From positions 1 through 35,485 of the forward strand of contig JBOHFT010000029.1 of the NCBI GenBank assembly GCA_050699815.1: a DNA stretch of 35,485 bases, given 5' to 3'. The position numbers and the translations under genes are program-made. The stretch's first letter is position 1. Each line of letters begins with the position of its first letter. This stretch comes from GCA-003244245 sp050699815. GTDB lineage: Bacteria; Actinomycetota; Actinomycetes; Mycobacteriales; Pseudonocardiaceae. The notes beneath the pieces are model-generated. The model was given only the letters and a program-made list of their open reading frames with translations. It did no database searches and was not told the origin of the DNA. Below are positions 32,895 through 35,485 of the stretch, piece after piece.

Positions 32895-33770
32895 ATGGCA
32901 CCGGACATGACGGTCACGAGGATGCCCAGCGCGGTACTGGCCAACTACCGGGAGGTTCTGCCCGGCCTCGCCGGACGGCTGCTGGCCGATACCGGGCCGC
33001 TGGCTCGGCTGTCCGCGTCCTTGCACCTGCCCTTCTACCAGGAGGTCCGGGTCCTCGCCGATTACCGCACCCTGCGCAGTCATCCCCTCTGGCAGGACCC
33101 GCCGGTCGACCTCGGGGGCTTGCCGGTCCTGGTCGTGGGCGGGCTTTCGTGCAGTCCGCTCGTCCTGGGCCCGCTGCAGGACTGGCTGCAGCGCATCGGC
33201 GCTCGCACCCTCCTCGCGCCCACTCAGTACGGCGTCGCCTGCGGGGAGCGCTCCGCAGGCGCGGTAGCAGACGCGCTGGCCCGGCAGGTCGACGCGACAG
33301 GCGAACAAGCGGTGATCGTCGCGCACAGCCGCGGCGGCCAGTTCGCCCGCCCGGTCACCGTCCGACGGCCCGAGCTCGTCCGGGGGCTCATCACCCTGGG
33401 CAGCCCGCTCACCCGCCTGCTCGGCGCGCACCCGCTCGTCCTGCTTGAGGTCCTCGGACTCGGTGTCGTCGGATCGCTCGGCATCCCGGGCCTGCTGCGG
33501 TTCAGCTGCCTGTGGGGCGAGTGCTGCCGCCCCCTGCGGCATGACCTCATGGGACCGTTTCCCGCCGACGTGCCCTTCGTGAGCGTGTTCTCGAAGAAGG
33601 ACGAGGTGGTGCCCTGGCAGGCCAGCCTCGACCCGGCCGCGCGGTACCGGGAGGTCCGCACCACCCACGGTGGCCTCATCGCCAGCCCTATGGCGTTCCA
33701 GGTACTGGCGCAGGAGCTTGCCCTGATGGCCAACCGGAGCCCGGATGCCAGCCTCACCCTGGCCGCCTGA
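32895..33770 (+). CDS. Alpha/beta hydrolase (lipase/esterase-like)
   Basis: The 291-residue protein has an alpha/beta-hydrolase fold: LPVLVVGGLSCSPLVLGPLQ (strand and oxyanion region), the nucleophile elbow QAVIVAHSRGGQFARP with Ser in HSRGG, VRGLITLGSPLTRLL, and FVSVFSKKDEVVPW (acid) with a later TTHGGLIASP supplying the His. It lacks a signal peptide. The ATG at 32895 follows ileS by 60 bases in the same direction, so cotranscription is possible but the two have no known link. The hairpin at 33802-33839 follows it. Substrate unknown. Confidence 0.82.
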   Translation: MAPDMTVTRMPSAVLANYREVLPGLAGRLLADTGPLARLSASLHLPFYQEVRVLADYRTLRSHPLWQDPPVDLGGLPVLVVGGLSCSPLVLGPLQDWLQRIGARTLLAPTQYGVACGERSAGAVADALARQVDATGEQAVIVAHSRGGQFARPVTVRRPELVRGLITLGSPLTRLLGAHPLVLLEVLGLGVVGSLGIPGLLRFSCLWGECCRPLRHDLMGPFPADVPFVSVFSKKDEVVPWQASLDPAARYREVRTTHGGLIASPMAFQVLAQELALMANRSPDASLTLAA

Positions 33771-33801
33771 TATGGAGGGCGGTTTGTCAAGTGGGCATGG
33801 T

Positions 33802-33839
33802 GAAGCGGTGTCCACGACCGTCGCCGTGGACACCGCTTC
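33802..33839. terminator. 15-bp perfect hairpin after the hydrolase gene
   Basis: GAAGCGGTGTCCACG (33802-33816) and its exact reverse complement (33825-33839) enclose an 8-base loop. It starts 31 bases after the hydrolase stop. No U-run follows, but position and strength fit a transcription terminator. Confidence 0.6.
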
Positions 33840-34298
33840 GGTTGACCGGATGGCGCGGTGGTGACGAGCGTGTCGGTGTCGACGCGTCGTCAGTCTGATA
33901 TGCGCGGGTTGGTTACCGCAGGACGGTCTGTTCGGCTTTCGAGCGGTTCCGCGGTCTAAAATCGAGCGTGTTCTCCCGCGCCCTTGAATCGGGAGCGGGA
34001 GGTGCTCATAGGCGGCTCGCGGGTCGCTCGCAGGCGCTGCCGTCACCATCGCGATTCATCCGGACATCTGTGGTCCCTCGAGTTGTCGGGCCTGGCCCAC
34101 GCGCCTGACCTGGTCTGATCCGCTACACCCCACCCTGCCCTCGATCCCCGGCCGGCAGTTGCACCGCGTGGGAGGAGTCAGCGTGGAGCGCCCGCAGCGA
34201 AGCGAGGACGAACGACGTTGACACCGACGAGCGGTGCAAGACGATCAACGGGGAGAGGGCCGGGCACCGGGACCTGACCAGCAACCCGACCACCGGGG
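33840..34298. other. Non-coding stretch before the IS110 element
   Basis: No convincing gene is visible on either strand. A small inverted repeat (CTCCCGC at 33973-33979 and GCGGGAG at 33995-34001) is present. The part next to the transposase stop, roughly 34120-34298, is probably the 3' end of the IS110 element, but no terminal repeats mark its limit. Confidence 0.5.
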
Positions 34299-35399
34299 TC
34301 AGCCGCCCAGCACGGCCAGTGACCAGCACCAGCCGGCGAGCTCGCGGGCGACTGCGGTGTTGGCCACGACCGCCCGTTTGCGCCGGGCGTCGAAGGCCGC
34401 CCACCGGGCGTGCAGGCGCCGGTTGGCCCGCTCGCCGCGGTCCCGCGCCGCGGGGGTGGCCCGCTGCTGGCGGCCACGCAGGTCCACCCCGGGGCGGCGG
34501 TAGGGCTGGCGGTGATGCCACGCCGCCTCGATCAGCAACCGGCGGGCGTGGCCGTTGCCGGTCTTGGTGATCGAGCCCTGAGACCGGGACCCACCCGAGG
34601 AGGACTCGGTGGGCACCAACCCCAGATACGCCCCGATCGAGCGGCCCGAGAGCCGGGTCCAGTCCCCGATCTCCACCGCCAACCCGAACGAGGTCAGCGT
34701 TGAGACCCCACGCAGACACCCCAGCCGGGTCACCACCGGGGTGAACTCGCTGTCCCCGGCCATCACGGTGATCGCCTCGTCCAAACGGTCGCGCCGCGCG
34801 ACAGTGGTGAGCATGGTGTCGTAGGCGATGTCGAAGGCCAGCTGCAACCCGGGCAGGGTGAAGCGCTGCGAGCGCAGCCAGCGATCGTGCACCCCGGTCC
34901 ACGATTTGCCCTGGTAGTAGACGATCCCCTGGCGCAGCAACAGCTTCGACAGCCGGTGCCGCGCCGACATCAGGTCCCCCCGGACATCCTCCCGGGCCCG
35001 CACCAGATCACGGGCGGCTTCCTGTTCCACACCCGGCACGACCACCGCGACGATCTCCCCCAGATGCAGCAACCGGGCCAGATGCCGGGCATCACGGACA
35101 TCAGTCTTGACCCGATCCCCCGACGGACGCTGCAACTTCGACGGCGCCGCCACCAGACACCCGATGCCTTCCGCAGCCAGGAATCTAGCCAACCCGAACC
35201 CGGTCGGGCCGGCCTCATACGTCACCCCGACCGGCCCCGGCAACGACCGCACCCACGCCGCGACCTCCCCATGATCAGGAGTCAAGCGGCGTTCGAACAG
35301 CTCACCAGTCTGCCCATCCAGACCACACGCCACAACCGACCGCGCATGCACATCCAACCCAACACTCGTACGATTCCCAATCACTGGGGCCTCCCACAT
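34299..35399 (-). CDS. IS110-family transposase (DEDD recombinase)
   Basis: The 366-residue protein has the two domains of IS110 transposases. The N-terminal RuvC-like DEDD domain shows SVGLDVHARSVVACGLDG (first Asp), GVTYEAGPTGFGLARFL (Glu) and VKTDVRDARHLARLLHLG (two Asp). The C-terminal Tnp domain has STLTSFGLAVEIGDWTRLSG, SIGAYLGLVPTESSSGG and GSITKTGNGHARRLLIEAAW, which includes the serine nucleophile region. The ATG at 35399 gives the family's usual N-terminus; an earlier in-frame start lies at 35435. Both domains look intact, so it may be active. Such enzymes use an element-encoded bridge RNA to choose the target and donor sites. Confidence 0.92.
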   Translation of the reverse strand: MWEAPVIGNRTSVGLDVHARSVVACGLDGQTGELFERRLTPDHGEVAAWVRSLPGPVGVTYEAGPTGFGLARFLAAEGIGCLVAAPSKLQRPSGDRVKTDVRDARHLARLLHLGEIVAVVVPGVEQEAARDLVRAREDVRGDLMSARHRLSKLLLRQGIVYYQGKSWTGVHDRWLRSQRFTLPGLQLAFDIAYDTMLTTVARRDRLDEAITVMAGDSEFTPVVTRLGCLRGVSTLTSFGLAVEIGDWTRLSGRSIGAYLGLVPTESSSGGSRSQGSITKTGNGHARRLLIEAAWHHRQPYRRPGVDLRGRQQRATPAARDRGERANRRLHARWAAFDARRKRAVVANTAVARELAGWCWSLAVLGG

Positions 35400-35464
35400 C
35401 TGTGGCACTACCGGCCAGGCCGCTCCTGCCGGCAACCCACGATCACATGTGAGCGAGGCCCCAG
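35384..35464 (-). other. Structured RNA-like 5' region of the IS110 element
   Basis: CTGGGGCCTC (35384-35393) and GAGGCCCCAG (35455-35464) are perfect 10-bp inverted arms that bracket the transposase start codon. Between them a smaller hairpin pairs CCGG-CAGG with CCTGCCGG (35411-35432). This fits the structured leader of an IS110 element and may be the 3' part of a bridge RNA. Confidence 0.4.
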
Positions 35465-35485
35465 CCCGAACTCACATACCGTCTA

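Larger units (their letters stand above)
34299..35485 (-). mobile_element. IS110-family insertion sequence, partial
   Basis: The element contains the transposase gene and at least 86 bases of its 5' non-coding side, where the bridge RNA lies in IS110-group elements. The upstream end lies beyond the window. IS110-group elements usually lack terminal inverted repeats, so its 3' limit (somewhere in 34120-34298) cannot be placed by eye. Confidence 0.75.

Overview
The window comes from a high-GC actinobacterium, most likely of the order Pseudonocardiales or a near relative. Codons are strongly GC3-biased and GTG starts and 4-base stop/start overlaps are common. The block AAA ATPase, LytR_C protein, DUF3263 protein and peptide deformylase resembles the Rv0435c-Rv0429c neighbourhood of Mycobacterium. 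No rRNA, tRNA or CRISPR array is visible.

Layout. (1) 0-3.1 kb: a TM0106-type RecB-like nuclease and a UDP-glucose dehydrogenase. (2) 3.2-5.1 kb, minus strand: a small Pro/Asp-rich peptide gene overlapping a PIMT-like (PCMT family) methyltransferase with a long C-terminal extension, and the tail of a broken HTH/TPR-type regulator. (3) 5.1-6.8 kb: bfd and bfr, each behind an iron-box-like site, a DUF2203 protein, and a VapBC pair whose toxin is cut short beside a palindromic element. (4) 6.9-14.1 kb, a cell-surface glycan block: AlgX-like SGNH O-acetyltransferase, a three-domain methyltransferase-GT2-GT4 protein, a repeat-bearing membrane protein and an acyltransferase-3. (5) 14.2-18.0 kb: a PstB-like ATPase lacking Walker A, msrA, then a scrapyard of toxin-antitoxin pairs and gene fragments. 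(6) 18.0-21.2 kb: two further peptide/PIMT cassettes, facing away from each other around a thymidylate-kinase remnant. One is intact and one decayed, its methyltransferase breaking into a lactonase fragment, followed by a broken MarR gene and a second copy of the palindrome. (7) 21.2-27.9 kb: PIG-L deacetylase, ABC exporter pair, CDC48-like ATPase, LytR_C, DUF3263, def. (8) 27.9-35.5 kb: a MazF remnant, two 20-bp palindromes, a truncated HtrA-like protease, a Cys-rich orphan protein, a type 2 isoleucyl-tRNA synthetase with a GXHH active-site motif, an alpha/beta hydrolase and an IS110 element running off the end.

The most interesting content is the set of three precursor-peptide/PIMT-homologue cassettes. 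Each peptide gene overlaps the start of its methyltransferase by 1-4 bases. The peptides are short, very hydrophilic, Asp-rich and without cysteine. One carries tandem Asp-Gly hexads, a good context for aspartimide formation. No LanB/LanM, lasso cyclase or ATP-grasp gene lies beside them, so they look like stand-alone aspartimide-type (imiditide-like) RiPP cassettes that have been duplicated and are partly decaying. This is inference from gene order and motifs; no product is shown by sequence alone.
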